Both the position numbers and the translations under genes were made by a program. A DNA stretch of 57,761 bases from G020353235 sp964569555 (GTDB taxonomy: Bacteria > Chloroflexota > Dehalococcoidia > Dehalococcoidales > JAUYDJ01), in the NCBI GenBank assembly GCA_964569555.1, contig CAZMTT010000001.1, forward strand, positions 1 through 57,761. Reading direction: 5' to 3'. Positions 41,180-49,614 of the stretch are shown here, one piece after another; the first letter of the stretch is position 1; each line of letters opens with the position of its first letter. The notes below the pieces were generated by a model, which was not told the origin of the DNA, ran no database searches, and saw only the letters and a list, made by a program, of their open reading frames with translations.

Positions 41180-41818
41180 ATGGATTTCACAGCGGCACGA
41201 GCCAGTTTGGTGGAGCACCTTGGCACCGAAATTAAAGACAAGCGAGTATTAGCGGTTATGTCGCGTATCCCCCGGGAGCTTTTTGTACCGCCGGAACTGC
41301 AGCACCTGGCCTATGAGGACGAGCCGCTGCCCATCGGACTGGACCAGACCATATCACAGCCGTTAATTATTGCCCTTATGACGGAAGCGCTGGAACTTAG
41401 CGGTGAGGAAAAGGTGCTGGAGATAGGGACGGGCAGTGGTTATCAGGCGGCTATCCTGGCGCAGTTAGCCCGCCAGGTGATTACCGTGGAGCGGCTACCG
41501 GCGCTGGCGGAATCGGCGCAGAAAGTATTGGCCAGTCTGGGCTATACCAATGTTAAGGTGCATCGGGCCAGGGAGACGCTGGGCTGGCCGGCGCAGGCGC
41601 CTTATCAGGCGATAATGGTCACTGCCGCCGCTCCCGAAGTACCGACTGACCTGCTGGCCCAGCTAGCCATCGGGGGGCGGATGGTGATTCCGGTAGGCTC
41701 GCGCTATGTTCAGGACTTATATAAAATCACCCGGGGTAAAAAGAAGAACAAAATTAAAAATATGGGCGGTTGCCGCTTTGTTGCCCTTATCGGTAAAGAT
41801 GCCTGGGGAGAAGACTAA
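41180..41818 (+). CDS. pcm: protein-L-isoaspartate O-methyltransferase
   Basis: About 212 residues. It repairs isoaspartyl residues in damaged proteins using SAM. Family signatures are MSRIPRELFVP, TISQPLIIALMTEAL (substrate-binding and motif pre-I), VLEIGTGSGYQAAILAQL (motif I) and IMVTAAAPEVPTDLLAQL. A short basic tail KKKNKIKNM occurs near the end. The start is ATG 41180, which has AAAGG about 9 bases upstream; GTG 41171 is the alternative. It lies between a small membrane protein gene and a SpoIIM-like gene. Confidence 0.93.
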   Translation: MDFTAARASLVEHLGTEIKDKRVLAVMSRIPRELFVPPELQHLAYEDEPLPIGLDQTISQPLIIALMTEALELSGEEKVLEIGTGSGYQAAILAQLARQVITVERLPALAESAQKVLASLGYTNVKVHRARETLGWPAQAPYQAIMVTAAAPEVPTDLLAQLAIGGRMVIPVGSRYVQDLYKITRGKKKNKIKNMGGCRFVALIGKDAWGED

Positions 41819-41839
41819 ACGAAGGAGCTTTTAATTTAG

Positions 41840-42391
41840 ATGAGATATAGATGGTGGCTTCTAGGCGCCACTTTTCTTTTTGTTGTCGGTATCGTAATCG
41901 GCACGCTGCCTTTTACCGGTGTCATTGACTTAAGTGCCGAGGGTATCGCCGCCATCAAGCAGTTCGGTGGCATCCTGACTTCGCTGCCGGCTCCGGTTAT
42001 TGCTCTCGTTATCTTCATGAAGAATGTTTCCGCCCTGCTATTAAGCTTTGCCTTGAGCCCGATGCTATGTCTGGTGCCGGTGCTGGTTTTAACCATCAAC
42101 GGCTTGCTGCTCGGTTCCTTGTCCGCCATCGTGGCTCAGCAGGAGTCACTCGGTTTTGTCCTCACCGGGCTGCTTCCCCACGGCGTCTTTGAGCTGCCGG
42201 CACTGGTTATCGGTGAGGCGGCTGCCCTCAGCTTTGGCACCGCCGCCATACTGGCGGTTTTCCAGAGAAAAGAAAGGGAGCTCTTGCTGCCCAATCTGAA
42301 GCAAAATCTAAAATATTTGCTGCTCGCCATCGGTTTGCTCATACCGGCGGCTATTATTGAAACCTATGTCACCCCGCTTCTTTTAGGCTGA
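41840..42391 (+). CDS. SpoIIM-like (stage II sporulation protein M family) membrane protein
   Basis: 183 residues with about five transmembrane helices and the family motif FMKNVSALLLSF (about 55-66) and the LLPHGVFELPALVIGEAAAL segment. In Bacillus this family works in peptidoglycan remodelling during engulfment. In non-sporulating bacteria its role is uncertain. It resembles archaeal and bacterial stand-alone homologues. It follows pcm by 21 bases, with AAGGAG about 12 bases before the ATG. Confidence 0.82.
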   Translation: MRYRWWLLGATFLFVVGIVIGTLPFTGVIDLSAEGIAAIKQFGGILTSLPAPVIALVIFMKNVSALLLSFALSPMLCLVPVLVLTINGLLLGSLSAIVAQQESLGFVLTGLLPHGVFELPALVIGEAAALSFGTAAILAVFQRKERELLLPNLKQNLKYLLLAIGLLIPAAIIETYVTPLLLG

Positions 42392-42413
42392 CCGGAGAGG
42401 CGCTAAATTTTAC

Positions 42414-42442
42414 TTGTCCTGTGGGCAGGCTGGAACTATAAT
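42414..42442 (+). promoter_or_regulatory. promoter of the EF-G2 gene
   Basis: TTGTCC (42414-42419), a 17-base spacer and a perfect TATAAT (42437-42442). AGGAGA lies about 10 bases before the ATG. Confidence 0.65.
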
Positions 42443-42475
42443 AGAGTGAATGATTTTTAGGAGACAGGCAATTAG

Positions 42476-44545
42476 ATGAAGCAGTATGGATTAGACAGTA
42501 TTCGCAATCTCTGTTTACTTTCCCATGCCGGCGCCGGCAAGAGCTCGCTCGCCGAGGCCATTTTATTTACCGCCAAGGCGATTAACCGGCTGGGTAAGGT
42601 TGATGATGGCGCCACTACCTCGGATTATGACCCGGATGAGGTAAAACGCCAGATTAGCCTTAACCTGACCATGCTGCCCGCTGAGTGGCAGGAGACCAAG
42701 ATTAACCTGATTGATACCCCCGGCTATGCCGACTTTGTCGGTGAGGTCAGGGCAGCCCTGCGGGTCAGCGAGGGGGCGGTAATCGCCATCTGTGCTGCCT
42801 CCGGCGTTGAGGTCGGCACGGAGCAGGTATGGGCTTACTGTCAGGAAGCTAGCCTGCCGCGGCTAATCTTTGTCAACAAGATGGACCGCGAGAATGCCGA
42901 TTTCTACCGAACGGTAGGCGAGATTCAGGCTAAGTTTGGCCCAAGGTGTGTGCCGCTCTATCTGCCGATTGGTGCCCAGAGCGATTTTCAGGGGATTGTT
43001 GACCTGCTTGCCATGAAGGCATATACCGGCTCACCAGCCAAGGAAGCCGAAATACCGGCCGCGATGCAGGACAAGGTCAGCTCTTTCCGGGAGAAGCTGG
43101 TTGAAGCCGCCGCTGAGGTTGATGATGCCCTGATTGAAAAGTATCTGGGCGGTGAAGAGCTCAGCCTTGAGGAGTTGAGCCGGGGCTTGCGGCAGGGAAC
43201 GGTAAGCGGCCAGGTTATCCCCATTCTGGCTGGCTCGGCGTTGCAGAACGTGGGCGTCGTCTCCCTGCTGGATGCAATAAAAAGCTATTTGCCCTCCCCC
43301 CAGGAGCGGGAGGTGGTTATAGTCAGCGATTCAACCGAGCAAAAAGTGACGCCAAGCGAGACCGCCCCGCTGGCGGCGCTGGTGTTCAAGACCAGTGCCG
43401 ACCCCTATGTCGGCAAGCTAACTTATTTGCGGGTCTATAACGGGGCGATTGATAGCAATTCCCAGGTTTGGAATGCCAACCGCAACGAAGTCGAGCGCAT
43501 CGGTCAGTTGCTGCTGGTGCGGGGTAAGACCCAGGAGCCGGTGTCCCAGCTCAAGGCGGGGGATATCGGCGCCGTAGCCAAGCTGGGCGTAACCGGCACC
43601 GGCGATACCCTGTCCACCCGGGATAAACCGCAGAAAATTGCCCCGGTTGTCTTCCCGGAGCCGATTTTCAGCCAGGCGGTACACCCCAAGACCAAGGCTG
43701 ATGTCGATAAGCTGGGCACGGCATTATCCCGGCTGGTTGAGGAAGATTTGACCCTTCGGGTGCGTAAAGACCCGGATACCGGGGAGACCATTCTTTCCGG
43801 TATTGGCGAGACTCAGCTTGAGGTGGCTGCCGAGCGGATGCTGCGTAAATTCGGTGTCAAGGTGGAGCTGGACACGCCCAGCGTTCCCTACAAAGAGACG
43901 ATTACCGCCTCGGCCAAGGCGGAGTATAAGCACAAGAAGCAGACCGGCGGGCACGGTCAGTACGGGCATGTCTGCCTGGCAGTGGAGCCGCTAGCTCGGA
44001 GTAGCGGTCACGAGTTCGTTGATAAAATAGTCGGTGGCGCTATTCCCAAAAACTATATCCCGGCGGTGGAGAAGGGGGTCAATGAGGCCATTCATGAGGG
44101 GGTGCTGGCTGGTTACCCCGTAGTTGACATAAAGATGACGGCCTATGACGGTAGCTTCCACGCGGTTGATTCCTCTGACATCTGCTTCAAGATTGCCGGG
44201 GCGGGGGCACTGAAGAGGGGGCTGGCTGAGGCGCACCCCATTATTCTGGAGCCGATAATGAATATCAAGGTGACCGTCCCCGATGAATTTACCGGCGATA
44301 TTATCGGTGACCTTAATACCAAGCGGGCCCATGTACTGGGGATGAACCCTCAGGGCGGAGTCAATGTTATTGAGGCGATGGTGCCTCAGGCTGAGATTAT
44401 GCGCTATGCCATTGACCTGAAGTCCTTGACCCAGGGACGGGCGAGCTATAAGGTCAGTTTCAGCCACTACGAGGAAGCACCGCCCAACGTTACCCAGAAG
44501 ATTATCGCCGAAAGGCAAGCCCAAAAGCAGGCTGAAAAGGCTTAA
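42476..44545 (+). CDS. elongation factor G-like protein EF-G2
   Basis: 689 residues with the five EF-G domains. The P loop reads SHAGAGKSSLAEA (residues about 15-27) rather than the canonical GHVDHGKTT, and RLGKVDDGATTSDYDPDE and DTPGYADFVGEV follow. This is the EF-G2 pattern (separate from the translocase EF-G). G4 is NKMDRE, and domain IV has HGQYGHV. EF-G2 proteins have been reported with little or no translocation activity in some bacteria. The gene stands alone and converges on etfA with a four-base overlap. Confidence 0.87.
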   Translation: MKQYGLDSIRNLCLLSHAGAGKSSLAEAILFTAKAINRLGKVDDGATTSDYDPDEVKRQISLNLTMLPAEWQETKINLIDTPGYADFVGEVRAALRVSEGAVIAICAASGVEVGTEQVWAYCQEASLPRLIFVNKMDRENADFYRTVGEIQAKFGPRCVPLYLPIGAQSDFQGIVDLLAMKAYTGSPAKEAEIPAAMQDKVSSFREKLVEAAAEVDDALIEKYLGGEELSLEELSRGLRQGTVSGQVIPILAGSALQNVGVVSLLDAIKSYLPSPQEREVVIVSDSTEQKVTPSETAPLAALVFKTSADPYVGKLTYLRVYNGAIDSNSQVWNANRNEVERIGQLLLVRGKTQEPVSQLKAGDIGAVAKLGVTGTGDTLSTRDKPQKIAPVVFPEPIFSQAVHPKTKADVDKLGTALSRLVEEDLTLRVRKDPDTGETILSGIGETQLEVAAERMLRKFGVKVELDTPSVPYKETITASAKAEYKHKKQTGGHGQYGHVCLAVEPLARSSGHEFVDKIVGGAIPKNYIPAVEKGVNEAIHEGVLAGYPVVDIKMTAYDGSFHAVDSSDICFKIAGAGALKRGLAEAHPIILEPIMNIKVTVPDEFTGDIIGDLNTKRAHVLGMNPQGGVNVIEAMVPQAEIMRYAIDLKSLTQGRASYKVSFSHYEEAPPNVTQKIIAERQAQKQAEKA

Positions 44546-45546
44546 GCCGTTTCCCCCAGCAGCTCTCTAACCTTATCGGTGAAGGCGGGGACTACTTTTT
44601 TCCAGTCACCGACGACACCGAAGCGGGCTTCACTGAAGATGTTTGCCTCCGGGTCTTTATTGATGGCGATAATATTTTTGCAGCCGGAGCAGCCGCTGAT
44701 GTGCTGGCTGGAGCCGGAGAGGGCGACGGCAATATAGAGCTTGGGGGCGACAATCTTACCGGTCAGCCCGATCTGGAGTGTTTCCGGGACCCAGCCGTTA
44801 TCACAGGGGGGTCGGCTGGCGCCTGTTGCCCCCTTCAGTAGCTGGGCCAGCTCGCGTAGCTGTTGAAAGCCTTCTGTTCCGCCCATCCCCCGGCCGCCGG
44901 TGACAATCACCTCGGCCTCTTCCAGCTTGATGCCGGTGACTTCCTCGGCGACTTTTTCCAGCACCCTGGTCCTGATTGTCTGGGGGTCTGGTTCGGCGTC
45001 AATACTGACAATCTCCCCCTGCCTTGAGTCATTGCGGGGCAGGGGCGACATGGCTCTGGCTCTAATAGAGGCTATCTGGGGCAGCGACTTGGCGGTGATG
45101 ACCGCCATGACATTGCCCCCGTAGACCGGTTTGGTCGGCAGCAGCTGCTTTGAGCGGGGGTCGATATTAAGCTCAATGCAGTCCAGAGTCGCCGTTGTGC
45201 CCAGCCTGAAGGCGAGGCGGGGGGCTAAATCGCGCCCCACCGATGTCTGCCCCATAATGACCACCCGCGGCGTTGCCTGTTTGATTACCTTTTCCATAGC
45301 GGCGACATATGAATCCGTCTGGTAGTCTTTGAGCAGGGGGTGGTCGGCAACATATACCTTATCGGCACCGAAGGCGATGGCTTCTTTGGCGAAATTCTCC
45401 ACCTCGCTGCCTACCAGAACGGCGGCTAGCTCCTCACCCAGCTCATCAGCCAGCTTTCGGCCACCACCCAGCGCCTCGGTAGCCATTGTGGTCAGCTTGC
45501 CCGGGGCAGCTTCGGCATAGATTAAAACGCCTTTGTCTTCAGCCAT
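44542..45546 (-). CDS. etfA: electron transfer flavoprotein alpha subunit
   Basis: 334 residues. The N-terminal ETF domain is followed by the C-terminal FAD-binding domain with GRGMGG (about 216-221), LTGKIVAPKLYIAVALSGSSQHI and INKDPEANIF (the FAD pyrophosphate/isoalloxazine region). Where most EtfA have a Gly-x-Lys stretch before VIVAIN, this one has CSGCKN, placing two Cys near the FAD. It pairs with EtfB directly upstream (10-bp gap). It carries electrons between dehydrogenases and a quinone-linked acceptor; bifurcation cannot be judged from these genes alone. Confidence 0.92.
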   Translation of the reverse strand: MAEDKGVLIYAEAAPGKLTTMATEALGGGRKLADELGEELAAVLVGSEVENFAKEAIAFGADKVYVADHPLLKDYQTDSYVAAMEKVIKQATPRVVIMGQTSVGRDLAPRLAFRLGTTATLDCIELNIDPRSKQLLPTKPVYGGNVMAVITAKSLPQIASIRARAMSPLPRNDSRQGEIVSIDAEPDPQTIRTRVLEKVAEEVTGIKLEEAEVIVTGGRGMGGTEGFQQLRELAQLLKGATGASRPPCDNGWVPETLQIGLTGKIVAPKLYIAVALSGSSQHISGCSGCKNIIAINKDPEANIFSEARFGVVGDWKKVVPAFTDKVRELLGETA

Positions 45547-45556
45547 GATTAATAAC

Positions 45557-46357
45557 CTAAATCAGCTTTGCCTCTCTCAGCCGGAGGGCAAGGTTAGCCC
45601 CGGCCTCTTCGGCGGATTCCCCTTCCATAAGCTCGCATTTAACGCCGCGGACGGGTTGAAATAGCCTGGCTATCTCAGTGCGCCGGCCGGCGGCACCGGT
45701 CAGGGCTGGCTCTATGCCGATATCAGCCGGTTTCCAGACGGTGGGCTCAATCTTTTTGGCGGCCAGACTCCTCTTGATGGTGGGGTAGCGGGGCTCGCCA
45801 ATTTCATTGCTTACCGTCAGCAGGGCGGGCAGGGCTACCTCAACTACCTCATAGCCGTCATCGGTAACCCTCTCTACCTTTGCCTTGCCCTGGCTGACAT
45901 CTATTTTTTTGGCCAGGGTTACGCCGGGCAGCCCCAGTATTTCGGCGATACCGGAGCCTACTTGGCCGGCGTTGGTATCGGCCGCCTCTCTGCCGCACAG
46001 GATGAGGTCGTAGCCGCCTATTTTCTTAATCGCCGCCGCCAGGGCGCCGGCGGTGGAGTAGCTATCGCCATCGGCAAACGCCTCGTCCTCGAGCAGGACA
46101 AGCCGGTCGGTGCCCATAGCCAGCGGTTTCTTGACGATGTCGGCAATCAGGTTGACGCCAAGGCTTATCGTGGTCACTTCGCCGCCGAGGGCATCTTTGA
46201 TTTTGAGGGCGGCTTCAACCGCATACTCGCTGTAGGGGTCGACTACCGCCGGTACCCCCGCCGAGGGCACCACCTTGTTGCCGGACGGGTCAATCTTGAA
46301 GCTTGAAGGCGGGGCTTCCGGGTCAATTACCTGTTTGACGCAGACGATGATATTCAT
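45557..46357 (-). CDS. etfB: electron transfer flavoprotein beta subunit
   Basis: 266 residues, beginning NIIVCVKQVIDPEA with the family AMP-/FAD-side features (CGREAADTNAGQVGSGIAE, about 125-145, the signature loop) and LTVSNEIGEPRYPTIKRSLAAKK near residue 200. It binds AMP in canonical ETFs or FAD in bifurcating ones. The sequence does not settle which. It heads the etfBA operon, behind a near-consensus promoter with an overlapping inverted repeat. Confidence 0.92.
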   Translation of the reverse strand: MNIIVCVKQVIDPEAPPSSFKIDPSGNKVVPSAGVPAVVDPYSEYAVEAALKIKDALGGEVTTISLGVNLIADIVKKPLAMGTDRLVLLEDEAFADGDSYSTAGALAAAIKKIGGYDLILCGREAADTNAGQVGSGIAEILGLPGVTLAKKIDVSQGKAKVERVTDDGYEVVEVALPALLTVSNEIGEPRYPTIKRSLAAKKIEPTVWKPADIGIEPALTGAAGRRTEIARLFQPVRGVKCELMEGESAEEAGANLALRLREAKLI

Positions 46358-46400
46358 AATATCCGGTGCTCTACTTTTAGAGGTGAGCTAAATAGGTGAA

Positions 46401-46440
46401 CTAAATGAATAATTTAGCAGTTCAGGTGGCTTGCTGTCAA
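46401..46440 (-). promoter_or_regulatory. etfBA promoter with overlapping inverted repeat
   Basis: On the minus strand, TTGACA (46440-46435), an 18-base spacer and TAAATT (46416-46411). The inverted repeat CTAAAT-GAATA-ATTTAG (46401-46417) overlaps the -10 and start site, and could be an operator. The promoter begins just before the end of prmC. Confidence 0.55.
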
Positions 46441-46442
46441 AC

Positions 46443-47288
46443 TCAGGGGGGTGGGGCAGTCGGGGATAGAATCACCACCCGCGCGGTACCGCTCAGGTCG
46501 GGAAAGATTTCTATCCCGGCTGAGGGGAAAAGGCGGCGCAGAAGGGCGATTACCGCTCTCTCTTGCCCCTGCCCGATTTCAAGCAATAAAAACCCCTGGG
46601 GATGCAGCCGGTTACTCACCTGCCGGCACAGCTTCTCTATCTGGGCTAAGCCGTCGGCGCCCCCGTTCAGGGCAAGCTCGGGCTCAAAATCACTCAGGCG
46701 GGACAGCTCGGCCTGGCTCACGTAGGGCGGATTGGCGGCGATGATGTCGACTGCTTCGGGAAGCGGCTCAAGCATATCGCCCTGCAGAAGGTGGACTCTA
46801 TCGGCTACCCCGTGTCGCTGGCAGTTAGAGAGGACAACCTTCAGGGCAGCCTCGGAGATATCGGTGGCGTAGATTTTAGCCCGGGGCAGGTTCAGGGCCA
46901 GGCTGATGGCAATCGCCCCGCTGCCGGTGCCGATTTCGGCAATAGATGCTGCGGGGTGCGTCTGTGCTAAAGCAAGCGTTTTTTCCACCAGCAGCTCGCT
47001 CTCCGGTCGGGGGATAAGGACACGAGAGTCAACGTAAAAATCAAGACCGTAGAACTCGCGGTGTCCGGTGATATAAGCAGTAGGCTCGCCGCTTAAACGG
47101 CGCTTAACCAGAGCCCAGAATTTTTTGGCTTGAGCCGGCTTTATCTCGCACTCGGGGTCCTGGTATAGCTCAACCTGACTTATCTCGAGGATGTGTCTTA
47201 ACAGCAGTTCGCTTTCCAGCGGGGCATCTTCAATATTGGCTTCAGCCAGCATTTCCCGGGCGCGGTTAAGGGCCTGTCGGCGGGTCAC
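46443..47288 (-). CDS. prmC: peptide-chain-release-factor N5-glutamine methyltransferase PrmC
   Basis: 281 residues. It methylates the Gln of the GGQ motif in release factors. The diagnostic NPPY is present (AANPPYVSQAELSR, about residue 186), with motif I IAEIGTGSGAIAISLAL and the N-terminal helical domain (RAREMLAEANIEDAPLESELLLRHIL). GTG overlaps the prfA stop as GTGA, the common prfA-prmC coupling. The enzyme's substrate is thus encoded immediately upstream. Confidence 0.93.
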   Translation of the reverse strand: MTRRQALNRAREMLAEANIEDAPLESELLLRHILEISQVELYQDPECEIKPAQAKKFWALVKRRLSGEPTAYITGHREFYGLDFYVDSRVLIPRPESELLVEKTLALAQTHPAASIAEIGTGSGAIAISLALNLPRAKIYATDISEAALKVVLSNCQRHGVADRVHLLQGDMLEPLPEAVDIIAANPPYVSQAELSRLSDFEPELALNGGADGLAQIEKLCRQVSNRLHPQGFLLLEIGQGQERAVIALLRRLFPSAGIEIFPDLSGTARVVILSPTAPPP

Positions 47289-48355
47289 ACCAGTTGCGCC
47301 TCCATCTGTTTCGCCTGTTCACTGGTGGCGATGGTATCGATGAGTTCGTCAAGCTCTCCGTCCATAATCCGGGGCAGGTTGTGCACGGTCAAATCAATGC
47401 GGTGGTCGGTAATACGGTCCTGGGGGTAGTTATAGGTCCTGATTTTTTCGGCGCGGTCGCCGGTGCCCACCTGGGAGCGGCGCTGAGCCGACATTTCCTG
47501 TTCCTGCTTGCGTAGCTCTATATCCAGCAGCCGGGCGCGGAGCACCGCCATTGCCTTGGTCCGGTTTTTCAGTTGCGAGCGTTCATCCTGGCAGGTGGCG
47601 ATAATCCCGGTGGGCAGGTGGGTGATGCGTACCGCGGTGGCTACCTTGTTGACATTCTGTCCCCCCGCCCCCCGGCTGTGGAAGAAGTCAGTCTTGAGGT
47701 CATCGGGGTTAATGTCAACCTCTATCTCATCGGCTTCGGGTAGGACGGCCACGGTGGCGGTTGAGGTGTGAATCCGGCCGGAAGACTCGGTAACCGGTAT
47801 CCGCTGTACCCGGTGGGTTCCCCTTTCATACTTAAGGCGGCTGAAGGCACCCTTCCCCTTTACCTCAAAGATGACTTCCTTGAAGCCGCCGATGCTGCTT
47901 TCATTGCTACTGATGACATCTACGCCCCAGCACTTGTTTTCGGCATAACGGCTATACATGCGGAAGAGGTCAGCGGCAAAGAGAGCCGCTTCATTACCGC
48001 CCGCCCCGCCCCTGATTTCCACGATGATGTCTTTTTCATCATTGGGGTCTTTGGGGAGCAGTGCCCGCTTCAGCTCCTGAAGCAGGTTCGCCAGCTTGGC
48101 TTCAAGGCTGTCTATCTCCTGCTTGGCCAGGGCTCTCATCTCTTCATCCAGTTCGCCGCTCAGCATCTCCCGGGTTTCCGCCAGTGCCTTATCGGTGGCT
48201 TTATATTTCCGATACTTGGCGACCACCGTTTTCAGGCTGGCTATCTCCTGAGCCAGCCGTTGCAGCTGTGCCAGGTCGGAGGCTATCTCAGGGTTAGCCA
48301 TCTGGCGGTCTATTTCCTGATAACGCTTCTCAATTTTGGCCAGTCGGTTCAGCAT
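47285..48355 (-). CDS. prfA: peptide chain release factor 1
   Basis: 356 residues, the standard RF1 length. The stop-codon reading tripeptide is in RIPVTESSGRIH (PxT type, hence UAG/UAA), and the catalytic GGQ is in SRGAGGQNVNKVAT (about residue 230), the Gln methylated by PrmC. GGAGAAC lies about 7 bases before the ATG. It is probably co-transcribed with the NDP-sugar pyrophosphorylase gene 66 bases upstream and with prmC downstream. Confidence 0.96.
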   Translation of the reverse strand: MLNRLAKIEKRYQEIDRQMANPEIASDLAQLQRLAQEIASLKTVVAKYRKYKATDKALAETREMLSGELDEEMRALAKQEIDSLEAKLANLLQELKRALLPKDPNDEKDIIVEIRGGAGGNEAALFAADLFRMYSRYAENKCWGVDVISSNESSIGGFKEVIFEVKGKGAFSRLKYERGTHRVQRIPVTESSGRIHTSTATVAVLPEADEIEVDINPDDLKTDFFHSRGAGGQNVNKVATAVRITHLPTGIIATCQDERSQLKNRTKAMAVLRARLLDIELRKQEQEMSAQRRSQVGTGDRAEKIRTYNYPQDRITDHRIDLTVHNLPRIMDGELDELIDTIATSEQAKQMEAQLV

Positions 48356-48421
48356 GATTTTGTTCTCCGAGACTAATTCTAGCCCTCGCCTCGGCGGCTT
48401 GTCAAAGCAATAACCGGGGGG

Positions 48422-49453
48422 TTATACCGTGGTGCCCGGCTCGATTTTGCTCCCCGGCGCCAGTCTGGTGCCCCGGGTTACGGTGACGTTGTCCCCCAGC
48501 ACTGAGTCTTGGATAACGCAGTCATCTTTTAGCTGGCAGTGGTTGGCTACAATGGAGTTCTTTACTTGAGCCCGGCGTCCTATCTTGACCTGCTGCCAGA
48601 TAACCGATTGTTCAATCAGGGCGTCTTCCTCAATGGTGCAGCCGCTGCCGATAACGGCGGGGCCCTTTATTTGGGCCCTGGGGTTCAGGCTGGTCTTATC
48701 ACCAAGCAGCACCTCTATATTGGGAGTGAGGCCGTAGTCCTGGCTTCTGGCTTTGCCCGCCAGCAGGTCCTGGTTTAACTGGAGGTATCTCTGGGGGGTG
48801 CCGATGTCAATCCAGTAGCCTGAAGAAGGGTAGGCATAGACCGGCTCACCCTGTTCCAGCAGTTGCGGAAACAGCTCGCGTTCAAAGCTGAAGCTGGTCC
48901 GAGGGGGGATGCGGGTGAGGGCATCGGCTTCTATCACATAGATGCCGGCATTTATCAGATGGGTGGTTATCTGGTCGGGGCGGGGCTTTTCCAGAAAGCG
49001 GGTAATCCGGTTCTCATTATCCGTTTCGACCAGACCGTAGCTGGTGGGGTCATCTACCGGGGTGAGGGCAATGGTTACCTTGGCTTTTTTTTGGTGGTGA
49101 AAGCCGACCATAGCGCTAATATCAAGGTCGGTCAGGACATCACCATTGAGCACCAGAAAGGCTTTATTTAGATATTTTTCGGCATTTTTGACCGCGCCGG
49201 CGGTGCCCAGAGGCGCATCTTCGTTGGTGTAGTCAATCCTGATGCCGAACTGGCTACCGTCACCGAAGTAGCCCGCAATGGGTAAGAGGCGGCTCTGGGT
49301 GAGGACTATGTCCCTTACCCCGTGCCGGCTGAGGTAGCGGCAGACAAGCTCCAGAAACGGGGTGTTGAGCACCGGCACCACCGCCTTGGGTATATTCTGG
49401 GTGAGCGGGCGCAGTCTGGTCGCCTCGCCACCAATCAGGATAACTGCCTTCAT
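48422..49453 (-). CDS. NDP-sugar pyrophosphorylase (mannose-1-phosphate guanylyltransferase-like)
   Basis: 343 residues. The nucleotidyltransferase domain begins MKAVILIGGEATRLRPLT, with a phosphosugar-binding Lys in IPKAVVPV and catalytic Asp in VLNGDVLTDLD. A left-handed beta-helix tail of hexapeptide repeats follows (VIGSGCTIEEDALIEQSVIWQQV). This is the GDP-mannose/UDP-glucose pyrophosphorylase group; the exact sugar is not shown. Two 10-base copies of AAGGAGAAAC stand directly before the ATG, an unusual tandem ribosome binding site. Confidence 0.85.
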   Translation of the reverse strand: MKAVILIGGEATRLRPLTQNIPKAVVPVLNTPFLELVCRYLSRHGVRDIVLTQSRLLPIAGYFGDGSQFGIRIDYTNEDAPLGTAGAVKNAEKYLNKAFLVLNGDVLTDLDISAMVGFHHQKKAKVTIALTPVDDPTSYGLVETDNENRITRFLEKPRPDQITTHLINAGIYVIEADALTRIPPRTSFSFERELFPQLLEQGEPVYAYPSSGYWIDIGTPQRYLQLNQDLLAGKARSQDYGLTPNIEVLLGDKTSLNPRAQIKGPAVIGSGCTIEEDALIEQSVIWQQVKIGRRAQVKNSIVANHCQLKDDCVIQDSVLGDNVTVTRGTRLAPGSKIEPGTTV

Positions 49454-49552
49454 TGTTTCTCCTTGTTTCTCCTTAAATCTATCTAAAAAGCGGTTTTGCT
49501 TTACGGTGTATCTATGTTAGCAAAGTTCGGGCGTTACCACAATCAAGTAATA

Positions 49553-49582
49553 TTGTTAGCTCCCTCGCCATAGTGATATAAT
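49553..49582 (+). promoter_or_regulatory. promoter of hisA-hisI
   Basis: TTGTTA (49553-49558), an 18-base spacer and an extended -10 TGA-TATAAT (TATAAT 49577-49582). The predicted start near 49589 leaves about 26 bases before the hisA ATC. Confidence 0.6.
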
Positions 49583-49614
49583 ACAGCAAATTCATAGAGA
49601 GAGGTGAAGCTAGA

